From assembly GCA_001642005.1 (NCBI GenBank), contig LWCA01000313.1, positions 1-32,683 of the forward strand: a stretch of 32,683 bases of DNA, written 5' to 3'. The notes under the pieces were generated by a model that was not told the origin of the DNA, made no database searches, and saw nothing but the letters and a program-made list of their open reading frames with translations. Made by a program: the position numbers and the translations under genes. Source of the DNA: Intoshia linei. Lineage: Eukaryota; Orthonectida; Rhopaluridae. Of this stretch, positions 22,798 through 32,492 are shown in pieces (position 1 is the stretch's first letter; each line of letters opens with the position of its first letter).

Positions 22798-25700
22798 ATG
22801 AAAAATATTGTAATTTTTATGTTAAAACTAGGTACAAATCGTGATAGAATAAGTGTATTAATAATGTTTTAGAAATGCTAATATTGAATGTACTTGCCAG
22901 TAAATGTACAAAATTTTCAATTTCCATTGATAATATCAACGACTATAAAGAAACCAATGATTTATTTGGTGAAATTTCAAAATTCATCAAAAAGAATAAA
23001 AATAAATACAACTTTGTTCAAGAGATAAAGACAAGTTGCGCTCACCTTCCATCTATTTCTCTCATTGATCGAGACATAGCTTCCTATAACATACAACCTG
23101 ACGTATCAAGTATTGTTGATGCTACAAATAATAATATAACAGTTTTAGCTTTTATTGTTTATTCTGGTACTGTTTTAATAATTATAATTATTATACAGTC
23201 TGGCGGTTTGGGGTGAACCTCGGAAACGGACACCCTCGCTTTTCGGGCACTTTTTAAATGTCGTGTTAGTTTTATAGTATTTTGTATTATTTCCTGTAAA
23301 TTAGAGTCAAATACACAGTTTTTGGGTACTTTATTTTTTTCAAATATTAAAGTATGACACATAATAGAAATAGCTAAATTAAAAGCCTTTAAGATAAAAA
23401 ATTTATCTGAACGAAAAATGTGTGTAATGTATGCAACGAGTAAAGGAACAATATCTCGAATAAAAAAGGAAATTATACAACTTTTGAGGAATCAAACATA
23501 AATGTTAATTTTGATAAATTTTGAATATTGTCAACAATCAGATCTAATTCTTTTCAAGATAATTGGAGATTTTTTTAACCAAATTGTATTAAGAATTCTA
23601 TGCATTTAGAAAAAAACAAAAAGTTTTCGAATAGAAAACAATAAGATAACCAATTATTTTAATATAAATTAAATAATGTTTATCAAATTTGTTATTATCA
23701 GATATTATGTATACAATAAGATTTTATTGCCATTTCTCAATATTCCTGCCTTCTCAAATTTATTTATACACTTTCCCATACTATAAAAGGGCGTAAATTT
23801 ATCGCTTCAGTATTTTGCTTTTTGATTTGTCAGTATTCCTGATGGTTTGTCGGTAGAAACATTGATTGTTCAGTACTTTAAGTGCCAATTGATAAGGAGT
23901 CAGTATTTGAATTGAATGTTCTTTATAAAATGAAACTGACAAAAAATGCTTTTGTAAAATATATGAAAATAATAATCTCTGGTGTGAACACCATAGAATA
24001 TTTCTAATTTTATTGTGATATGGTTTGTAGGTATAATATAGTATCTTAATATTTCAGTTTTAACTTAAGTCTGTAGTGGATGATATATTATTTCAAAAAC
24101 TAGATTTTTAATTTTTATACTGACACTCCAAAATCATCGAACTTACAATTCAATTTTTTTACTGACAAAATATTATTTTACAAAATGTGTTTATTTCTAT
24201 ATACTTTTTTGTTGAGTTACTTACAATTTTCGATAAATACTGATCTAGTTAACATATTTCTGATAAAAATACAATTATGTCTTGACATAAAAGCAATTAA
24301 AACTGACAAATATGTACAAATTTTTGTAATTGAATACTGACAAAATACTTTTTATTACTGATATTTTAGTGTGTATACTGACAATTTTATATTGAAATTA
24401 CAGAAAATTTTTTATTAAAAAATGTCAGTATTTAATTAAATACTGACAAATTAATTCATCCCCCTATAAATGCCTAATTGTAATTTTTTTGATGTACAGC
24501 GTCAACTCATCATTATCAACTTTCTTAATAAATATTTCTGAGTAAATATTATCATTGTTCAATTAATTTAATATATAAAATAATTTTATCATTACCCTCA
24601 GTTTTTGGGGAACGCTTTAAAAAAGGTGTCCCAAAACGGGGTTATGCTGTAGTATAATATAATTATAGTTAAATTTACTAAAATGATACATTGCAATGTA
24701 ATAATGACTACATATTTTAGGTACGTTTCGAAATAAATATGACCCAACAGATTATGGATTTCCAGATAAAAATATTATTAAGATTAAAAGTAGTTCTTCA
24801 ACTACAGAATATCGTCCAAATCTGGATGTTTCATTTCCTCTGCCTCCTAAAAACTTGGAAAAATTGTCTATTTTAACCAAAAAATTGAAAAAAATTAATG
24901 ATCGGTCAATATTTTTGTCATTTAAAGGTAGGGTCATTTAAATATTCTTCTTTTTACGGATATAATGTATAGTATAGTACACTTTATACTGAATTTTAGG
25001 TGTTAGATACACGACTGGACCAGGTTCAGTAGTGCGTAATAGGTTGTTTTATTTGGAACAATATCCATTAAATGTAATAATATTAACAAAATGCAAATAC
25101 ATTACTTCTTACTATAAAAAAAGTTGTCGATATGATGTGAAAAGATATGCATTGTAATTATTATTTATTCATTTTCAGAAATTTTTCGACATTATAAAAA
25201 GTACCGTTGAGTACCAGTTTCTTACTAAACAAACAGATAAGTTGAAAAATCGTCAATAAAACAAATTTGAACGTATACTACACACATTAATGTATTTATT
25301 CATTTAGACATGATTATTTTGAATTAATTGAAAATTCCATATTTTGCCTGTGCCCGAGGGGTCGAAGGCACGATACATATAGGTTTCTTATATCAATATT
25401 TTAAAGTACATTATAGCATAAAGATTACTCATAAATAAAAATGTGCCCTCGGCAAAGCTAGATGCTGTTTGTACGTAGTACATAACAATCAACATAAAGT
25501 AGTATGAAAAATGACATTTGTTTGCCTTCCTGAAAATTTTTATTAATAATGTTGGAATATTTAACCATGAACACAGTGTCGTAAAATCGTTTTGATACTA
25601 AATGAAATGAATCCATTATGAAAATTTTAAAAATCCCTATTTTTGTAAATTTAACTTAATTTTTTAAGAATATTCATATTTTTTAAATACAGTAGTAATT

Positions 25701-26297
25701 GAATCGTGAAAACACTTCATACTAAATACAGCTAAATTGAAAAATGAACGTTATATTCTACTTGTGAAAATTAGTAACATTTGTTATAACTCGAAGAGGG
25801 TCACGGGTACGGTAGGTTCGACACTGCAACTAAGGCACGTTTTTTTTATAAATTTAAAAGATCATTTTTTCTAGTCTAGAATCCAGTTATGACCATTGTT
25901 TTGGTAATAAGATATAACTATAATCCTTAGTTTTTACTTTATTTTGAGAATACCTACGCAGTGTTTCTAATCAATTAAAAAACATATTAGATTCTTGGAA
26001 ATAATGCAGCGTTCATGTATTCCCATTATACTCAGTGACGCACAAATTTTACCATTCTCTGAAGTTATCGATTGGTCCTTGGCTGTATTTAAATTTAATG
26101 AATCCGAGATAATAATGGTAATTAAATATTAATAATAAAAATTAAAAATTTAGATACCACAAAAATTACAAAATGTAAACAAAGAAAGGCGACAAAAAAT
26201 GTCTCAACAAATTACATTTTTGTACAACAAATATTTTAGTTCCATCGAAAAAATATTGGAAACTTCATTACAAGTATATAAAATTAAAATAATTTAA
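22798..26297 (+). CDS. EXT1: Exostosin (EXT1-like) GT47 glycosyltransferase, 344 aa, lacking the GT64 domain
   Basis: Subunit of the heparan sulfate polymerase; the GT47 domain is the glucuronyltransferase half. Exons: 22798-22831, 22873-23166, 24721-24927, 25000-25153, 25308-25382, 25991-26117, 26154-26297; phases close. Hydrophobic N-terminus (1-20), probably a signal anchor, then KCTKFSISIDN, SISLIDRDIASYN and FIVYSG, following EXT1. Next come YRPNLDVSFPLP, FKGVRYTTGPGSVVRN, FCLCPRGRR (242-250), RFLEIMQRSCIPIILSD, LPFSEVIDW (275-283) and FLYNKYFSSIEKIL. Translation stops just after, where EXT1 and EXT2 continue into a C-terminal GT64 domain. AATAAA lies at 26302-26307 and the next gene begins at once, so no GT64 exon is hidden here. 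C. elegans RIB-1 has the same short layout. The first exon rests on splice phase and intron size only. Confidence 0.88.
23780..24476. mobile_element. Element of about 700 bp full of TACTGACA motifs, in exostosin intron 2
   Basis: The outer parts are imperfect inverted repeats: CTATAAAAGGGCGTAAATTT on the left and ATTAATTCATCCCCCTATAA on the right, each beside a CAGTATTT/AAATACTG word. Inside, ACTGACA or its complement TGTCAGT occurs about nine times in both orientations (near 23829, 23936, 24120, 24163, 24303, 24346, 24378, 24423, 24445), with further CAGTATT variants. Probably a non-autonomous transposon with clustered transposase sites; superfamily unknown. Confidence 0.55.
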
Positions 26298-26521
26298 ATC
26301 AAATAAAAATTATTCTCATGAAATTCACTCAACCTTCAAATTTAATTAAAACATTAAAATGTAGATTTTAAAAGAGCAAATGTTTCCAAATAAAAAAAAG
26401 TAATTTTAATTTTTTACCATAAAACGAATGAATTAAATAGATCAAAACATGATTGGAATGAATCAAACACAGAAATATGGAACGGACTTTAAAAGAGTCA
26501 TAAATTATTAATAAATAAAAT

Positions 26522-27290
26522 TTACAATTTTTTTAAATTTTGAAAAAATTTATCGTCTTTCATTTGTTCCTTTAAAAGTCTTTTGCGAGTTCCGTTCTTT
26601 AGAGACATTTCCTTTTCCCTCAATAATTTAAGATATTTATCCTGCCAAGGTCCAGACAAATCTTCAAATTCTGGGACATGCAAATGGTACGGCTCATAGT
26701 GTTCTTTTGGTGTAACTTTTGACTCTATCCCTAAAATATTTTTTTCCGTATAAGGTTCAGTATTTGATGTATATCCGTGTTCCAGTTTATTGACAGCTTT
26801 ATCTCTTTCACAAACTACATCTAAAATGTTTTCAAGGCTTTCTTCAACCTAAATTATTCATTTACAATACAAAATATTCATAAATTAAGCTTTTAGTTAC
26901 ATTTTCTAAGCGATGACTAGCAGGTAATGCTTCATTTAGTCGTTTATATTCATGTTGCATTGTCATTAACATGTTACGTTCCTTTAAAATGACGTACCAT
27001 AGTTTGTGCAAGTCAGTATTGGATTTAATTCTCAATTCTTCAATTTTCCACGGTCTGCCTAAATGGGGGCCATTTTTATAAATTATTTAGATATTTCAAC
27101 CAACAGAGATTTTGCTGTTATCGATATGATCTTCGTGATCAAAAAATTGATTCAAATTGTTTAAATTATGTGAAATTGAAAAGCTATAAAATATTCATTG
27201 AGTAATCACCAAACATTATTACCTTCGTTTGGTAAAATCATTTAATTTCAATTTTTGGTATAAAATTTTTAAATTATAAATTTTCAACAT
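26522..27290 (-). CDS. MRPL47: Mitochondrial large-subunit ribosomal protein uL29m (MRPL47), 211 aa, 4 exons
   Basis: Structural protein of the mitochondrial 39S subunit near the tunnel exit. Exons on the minus strand: 27223-27290, 27101-27183, 26901-27058, 26522-26848; phases close. Residues 1-25 are basic with Lys, Leu and Ile and no acidic residue before Asp18, consistent with a mitochondrial presequence. Then LNQFFDHEDH (the L..FFDD block before the domain), GRPWKIEELR, the uL29 hallmark DLHKLWYVILKERNML (66-81), LPASHRLENVEESL, and a Lys-rich C-terminus. Introns are 39, 42 and 52 bp. It starts 206 bp from the divergent SWSAP1-like gene. Confidence 0.93.
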
Positions 27291-27496
27291 AAAGTTTATT
27301 AATAAATTTATAAAGTTAAACTATATTTACAATATGTTGTACTCAATCTCCATGATTTAATTTTTGTATTTTTATTTATTTCGACTAAATTTGAGTGAAT
27401 TGGCGCGAAATTTTTTGATAAGAGATATCAGTTTATCGATTTAAAATTAATTAATTTCGTTTTTACATAATGGTTATTTATTGATTTGAATTTGAA
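27291..27496. promoter_or_regulatory. Shared head-to-head promoter region of MRPL47 and the SWSAP1-like gene
   Basis: Only 206 bp separate the two divergent start codons, so both promoters and both 5' UTRs must fit here. A local patch with more G+C, AATTGGCGCGAAATTTTTTG (27398-27417), contains a GGCGCGAAA word like an E2F site. This is a suggestion from motif similarity only. Confidence 0.5.
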
Positions 27497-28472
27497 ATGA
27501 ACATTGTTATGAATATGTTTCCATTTCATAAACTTATTGACCATAATGATCAATTTAAGGATATTATTCTTGTCAATAATTCGTATGACGATATTTTGGC
27601 AATTATTGCAGACGATGGGTAATTGTTTTAAGTTTAAATTATAATTGATTTTATTTTAATTTTTTTAATTTGATTAAAATAGAATAAAGTACCAGATATT
27701 GTTTCAATTGATTAATAAATTATTGTTGGAAAAAAAATGTATATATTTTATTACTGTAACTCCACTCAAATATGTGCCAAATTCTTTCCACGGAACACCA
27801 AATTTTCCACACAATTTTGCTGAAAACTTAAAATTTATGTAATTTTATATACATTATTTACTTTATGAGATAAATTATGTATTTATGTGGCGAATCATGT
27901 TTTTTAACAGTTTACCTCCAATTATATGACGATTCAATGAATTTAATGTAATGTTAAATTTATTTTTTTTAAACCACGTCACTGAAGGAAAACTTTACAA
28001 ATTCTTATCTGTCTGTTTTAGATATGTTAATCACATTAACCAATTGAAATCTATATTATGTTCAATTACTTGTTATAGTTTATGCCCAACGCTATTAATT
28101 TTTGACAAAATTGATGACATTGTGCAAGAATCCAAAATGTTTAATATTCTGACACTCATTCTTGATTCTTATCAATTTTTAAAATCTAATAGGTATACTG
28201 AAAAGTACATTTATGCAATATTTTTATTTATTTTTAGAGGAACAAAAAGTTTAATTTTGTGTTTTCATGAATATAAAGAAAAATATAAAAACATTTTTAA
28301 AAATGTTTTAACGGTGGACAATATCAACACAATCACCCTAAAAACATTTGATAAATTTAAATTTGAATTCAACATGAAATATTCCAATAACAGTGAAAAC
28401 CAAACAATCACGTTAAATACTGATAAATTCACCTTTTGTTGTCAATATGTTAATGTTTCATATATTGGATAA
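27497..28472 (+). CDS. SWSAP1: SWSAP1-like RAD51-paralogue ATPase, 242 aa, 3 exons
   Basis: SWSAP1 pairs with SWS1 (ZSWIM7) in a Shu-type complex that promotes RAD51-dependent recombination. Exons 27497-27618, 27683-27838 and 28022-28472; phases close. Length 242 against 229 in human. CIYFITVTPLKYVP follows human VLFLTRRPLQSMP. NLKFIYVNHINQLKSILCSI follows KIRFQYPPSTRELFRLLCSA, and LCPTLLIFDKIDDI (Walker B, Asp121) follows the human LLLLDGLEEY block. MFNILTLILDSYQFL continues the match. The Walker A glycine-rich loop is not preserved: the region around residues 26-50 has no GxxxxGK[ST]. The assignment rests on remembered family patterns across a divergent protein; another RecA-fold RAD51 paralogue is the main alternative. 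Confidence 0.6.
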
Positions 28473-28631
28473 ATTAATTGAAAAAATGTTACTACATATA
28501 TTATATCTTTATTTTTTTAAATGTTGAATGTGGGCTAGCTTGTGGACCAAAGGGGTACTGAAAAAATTAAATTTGGTGTCAAAAAATAATAAGTTTCAGT
28601 CTGAATTCCAGATTTGATTATTAATTCTGTA

Positions 28632-29196
28632 CAGGGCCGTAGAGAGAGAGATTAGGGCATATGGCCCGGTCCTACAATAACGAGGAGCCTACGTTTTTAA
28701 TTTATTAACTCTAAGCTTAAGCTTAAATGATTGCAGATTTGCATTAAAAATATTCACAATAAAGAAACGAATACAAATTTGAATTAAAAATTATAGTTAT
28801 TTATTTTCCATTCTTTACTTTACGCAAGTCGAGTTACATGTTTGTTATTACATATATATTAGGGGTGTGATTTTTTATACTTTTTTTCGAAATTTCATGG
28901 TCCAAATACTGATAAAGTTGCGTGTGATAGTTTTATGATAATCGTGAAAAGAAAAAAAATTTTTGAAAATTTTTAGTAAATAAGTCTAAGGGTTAATAGG
29001 TAATGTTGGAAAATTTCTTAAGTATACCAAAATTATCGTATAATAAAATGTTCTATACGATTTCCAACGGTTATTTTTATTTTTCGACAATGAATGATCG
29101 ATTAAGCAATGTATAAAGATCCCATTTTTTAAAAAAAATTAATAAGGTCTACAATTTACATCTGACAGGGCCTATTGCTGGCTCTCCACGGTTCTG
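28632..29196. mobile_element. hAT-type MITE, family A copy 3 (565 bp including a nested insertion)
   Basis: Left end CAGGGCCGTAGAGAG, right end GGCTCTCCACGGTTCTG, good inverted repeats. Flanks ATTCTGTA (28624-28631) and ATTCTGTG (29197-29204) match at 7 of 8. Without the 284-bp insertion plus one TTAA the element is 277 bp, close to the other two copies. Confidence 0.85.
28709..28992. mobile_element. TTAA-flanked (piggyBac-like) MITE nested in a hAT MITE
   Basis: Family A copies elsewhere read through this point without interruption. Here 284 bp are inserted between TTAA at 28705-28708 and TTAA at 28993-28996. Ends CTCTAAGCTT and AAGTCTAAGGG are imperfect inverted repeats. A duplicated TTAA with such ends is typical of piggyBac-group MITEs. 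Part of it (28860-28990) recurs at 8812-8950. Confidence 0.7.
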
Positions 29197-29331
29197 ATTC
29201 TGTGACGTGATATAGCAAAAAATTGGATTAGTTTTACCATTTTACGGATTAAATGTTTCATTATTTAAAATTATGGCCATGTCAAAATTTTCTGACTATA
29301 AAGAGGAAACTTGGGAAATCCTAGTTTATAT

Positions 29332-29499
29332 CAGGAGTTGCCACGCTTTTATTACGGCACACCGGTAATAAATTATAAAATTTATGTGTCCATTAAAGGA
29401 AAATTACTAGGCAATATTAAAAAAATTCTGATAAAAAAGGTAATAAATTAAGTTGTAATTAGTAAAAATTTTTCACGGACCGGCATTTGAGAAACGTTT
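29332..29499. mobile_element. Short hAT-like remnant (about 168 bp)
   Basis: Left end CAGGAGTTGCCACGCTTTT, right part CGGACCGGCATTTGAGAAACG. Flanks GTTTATAT (29324-29331) and ATTTATAT (29500-29507) match at 7 of 8. The two ends are poor inverted repeats, so this may be a deleted or composite element. Confidence 0.5.
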
Positions 29500-29870
29500 A
29501 TTTATATAAAATTTAGGATTTTACATCAAATGATTGGTCAAAGTTAATTTTTTTAACTTTGAGGTTACGTTAAGGTTGATGAAAGTAGCTTTTACTTACA
29601 TGTAATGTATTATTTCATAAATATTTGGTAAAATTAAATAAATTTTTTGTTTTTTAAATTCTGGGTTTACTTATAATAAAATATTTAGAGTGCATTACAT
29701 TAAAATATCCTGAACATTTCAGATTACATGTACGTATTAAGTTTTTTTTAGACTCGTCTATAATGTAAAATTTGCATCTATTTCAAAACGGTACTGTGAT
29801 CTTCATTTGTTGTAACATTAACTTCAGCACTTCTAAATTAGAAAAAAACTTTGGACGAAACCGCCTATAT

Positions 29871-30659
29871 CAGTGATGGTAGCCAACTAAAACTAGGTGT
29901 GTTAAATTTAATATTATTTTCAGAAATTTTTTTTCTAGTGTGTTTTTATTAAAAAAATATTAGGTCAATTAAGTCGAATTAGTTAGTTCAATTAAGTCGA
30001 ACAACTTTATGATGGAAAATGAGTTAAAAAAATAATTTTTACATTTATTTAGATTTAAAAAATTGTTTCTATGAATTCTTTCAATTTAGGGAAATATTTG
30101 TAATCTTTATTTTCAATATCACGATAGAATATTGATAGTTTATAGTCAAATGCCTTAATAATACTAAACATTACAAGTCTTCCCTTACCCTTTGAATTTA
30201 AGGTTAAGTTCATTTAAATGCAAGGAAAGGTCAGTAAACAACATAAAACTAACAATCTAATCGTTATTATTTAATTGAGTTATCTTTATATCGTAAAAAT
30301 GTTTTAATTTCTGATAAGTATTTCACAAAGCGCTCAAGAACTTTACAACTTGATTCTAATTCCTTTAACATCATAGTGAATTCTCTTTTGTATAAGGCGG
30401 GTGTTTGGATGTAATTAATGATTTTCGTTACAGTGATAACCATATTTAAGTGACTAAGAGCTGTTTTAGAGCAGAGTACTTCTTGGTGTATAATGCAATG
30501 AAATCAAACCAGAGGATGACCCACGAAATTTGAAAAATTGGCTATAAATCTTTGAATTTTATAGATAATTTTAAATGTATTAAAATATCGTTAATTATTT
30601 TATTAATATTTTTTCAAGTGTGTATTTTTTACACGCAAACACGTACTTTGCCATCACTG
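29871..30659 (-). mobile_element. hAT element (789 bp) with decayed ZBED-type transposase
   Basis: Terminal repeats CAGTGATGGTAGCC and CTTTGCCATCACTG, with a perfect 8-bp target duplication GCCTATAT (29863-29870 and 30660-30667). The minus strand still encodes, from about 30520 to 30050, FHCIIHQEVLCSKTALSHL and TKIINYIQTPALYKREF. A stop, then a frame with LTLNSKGKGR and KAFDYKLSIFYRDIE follows. This is the order seen in animal hAT/ZBED transposases. Stops and the missing N- and C-termini make it non-autonomous, though recent enough to keep an exact duplication. Confidence 0.88.
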
Positions 30660-30914
30660 GCCTATATAATATCATTATTATGTATTAATTCTGAAACACA
30701 CCTCGAACACAAAATTTAAAATTTACTTCAACGCGAACATCAGGTTGTGTTGCAGAACTATATTATGTATCATTAAAATTATTAATTAAAATTAACTTCA
30801 CATTAGACTATAATGAATTAGAATATTAATTAATTCATGAATACTTGAAAAATAAATTATACATTTAATAAAATTAAAAAACATATAGTACATAATTGAA
30901 AGATGTAAAAATGA

Positions 30915-32133
30915 CTAATTTTCAACATCACATTTAACCCAAATGGATCTTGCATGGTTTATAATGGTTGCGTATATTTTATCATAAACTTCAGAAATGT
31001 TTTCACCCGAAACTTTGACTAGATAAATAAAAATTTATTAAAATATCAGTAAATAAGAATTACCATCGAAATATTGGTTAAAATCCTGTTCAATTTTTAC
31101 AATTTTGTTAAATATTAGCAATGCTTGATCATTTGTTAGGTTTTTATTTATGTCTCTAAAAATATAAATAGAAATATTCAAATTGTATAATTACATCATT
31201 ATTTTGACAGATGAGGGTTTGACCAAAATGACGATAGGGTGGATGTTGGCACTTTTTAACCGACTAATTGCTTTACCAGTTACATCTAATATACAATGTT
31301 TCTCCTAAACATAATAATCATCTATGAATAATATAATTTAATAAAACATACCATAAGCATAACTTCTTTGATAGACTGAAGACTAGTAGCGTAAAGATTG
31401 CTTTTATATTCACCAGCTTCAATAAATTTATGGTCTTTAATGTCTTGATTCATATTTTCATATGAAACGAAATGGTAATCTCTTCCATTAATTTCACCTT
31501 CTCTAATTGGTCGAGAAGTATCTACAAATTGACTAGTTAAATTAAATAGGTAACTGCTCTATCGCACCCTTTAAAATTTTAAAAGCTTTTTATATTCCAA
31601 CATCTCTAACCAAACGAAATCAATTAAAAATGACTGCAAATAAACCCATATCAATTTTTTAATATTACACGACTTAGTTTAGAACTTTACTAATTCTGGC
31701 AAAGGCACAGCGGATTTTTTTATGTACCATTTCAAAAAAATAAAATTTTTACGTTTTTAAAGTGGTTTTAAAGACAACATTGTAATTTAAGAATCGCTGA
31801 TCAAAGTTTACAATTTTATATTAATAATACTGAATAAATTACGTGGTATAGAAGCTAGAAATTTGTCGGGATGTCTAACAAGCAAATCATCACACAAAAT
31901 TTCCTTCATGAACCCTAGAATAATGACAGGTCGTGGGTAGTCACCTATAATGAAATGATAAATGAAAAATTAATTTTACATTTTTGTTGTTGTACGAATT
32001 CATAGGATAATATTGGTATAACATTTACTAAATTTTGAATTAAAATTATTATAAAACCAATACCATCTACAATGTTTTCTTTAAAGGATTCTTCCTGTTT
32101 GTGTTTACTTCTGCTCAGAGTGAATCTTTTCAT
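30915..32133 (-). CDS. DLG1: DLG-family MAGUK guanylate-kinase domain, 215 aa as seen, 6 exons
   Basis: MAGUK scaffolds organise junctions and synapses; their GK domain binds phosphoproteins and is not an active kinase. Exons on the minus strand: 32064-32133, 31843-31944, 31352-31521, 31195-31304, 31064-31155, 30915-31018; phases close. PRPVIILG (27-34) is followed by FMKEILCDD in place of a P-loop, as in DLG. Next come [78 protein letters not shown] and SIWV near the C-terminus, all diagnostic of DLG rather than GUK1. No SH3 or PDZ exon is visible upstream in the window. The ATG at 32133 may be the start, or the exon may begin after GAATTAG (acceptor at 32149) as ACA-ATA-AAT-AAA-AAA-ATG, with N-terminal domains off the right edge. 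Introns are 119, 321, 47, 39 and 45 bp. Confidence 0.9.
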
Positions 32134-32492
32134 TTTTTTATTTATTGTCTAATTCATTGGTATATTGATTTAAAAAATAACAATTCAATTAAAGTATTTA
32201 AATTTAATAGTAAACCCATGAGACATTCAATATAAAATTTAATTAAATTTAGTTTCTTCAAATGCAAATGTAGATATAAATTAGTTTTTAAATACATTTA
32301 TGTATATTCTACCTCGTGGAAGAATTTTAGTTTATGTATAATTATGTGATAAAATATTGATCCCTTTTACTAAACTTTGCGTTTGATAAAATTTGAAACT
32401 ATTTGTAATATAAAAGAATAAGGATGTAATGTAAAAATATCTAAAAGCCTTGGATATTCCTTCATTGTACTGTTTCTATTGTTAACGAAGTA

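Larger units (their letters stand above)
28473..30914. other. Repeat-rich intergenic region between SWSAP1-like and DLG-like genes
   Basis: No host gene seen in 2.4 kb. It holds elements at 28632-29196 (with a nested insertion), 29332-29499 and 29871-30659. The 29508-29862 stretch shows nothing recognisable. Confidence 0.55.

Noticed and set aside
23159-23362. Minus-strand frame of 67 codons near a more G+C-rich patch.
   Set aside because: It overlaps the exostosin exon 2 border and a simple ATT/ATA run; no family resemblance. Probably repeat sequence inside the intron.
25179-25259. Constitutive exostosin exon.
   Set aside because: Including it adds residues absent from EXT1 and needs a weak second donor, while skipping it gives a gap-free match; kept only as a possible alternative last exon.
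27951-28472. First read as an origin recognition complex subunit 5 fragment, with a start codon at 27951.
   Set aside because: The joined three-exon protein does not follow ORC5; it follows SWSAP1 block by block. The frame from 27951 to 28021 is intronic, since the TTTTAG at 28016-28021 is the acceptor that keeps phase.
30915-32133. Active guanylate kinase (GUK1).
   Set aside because: The P-loop is replaced by [10 protein letters not shown], and the C-terminal and central blocks match DLG scaffolds rather than the enzyme.
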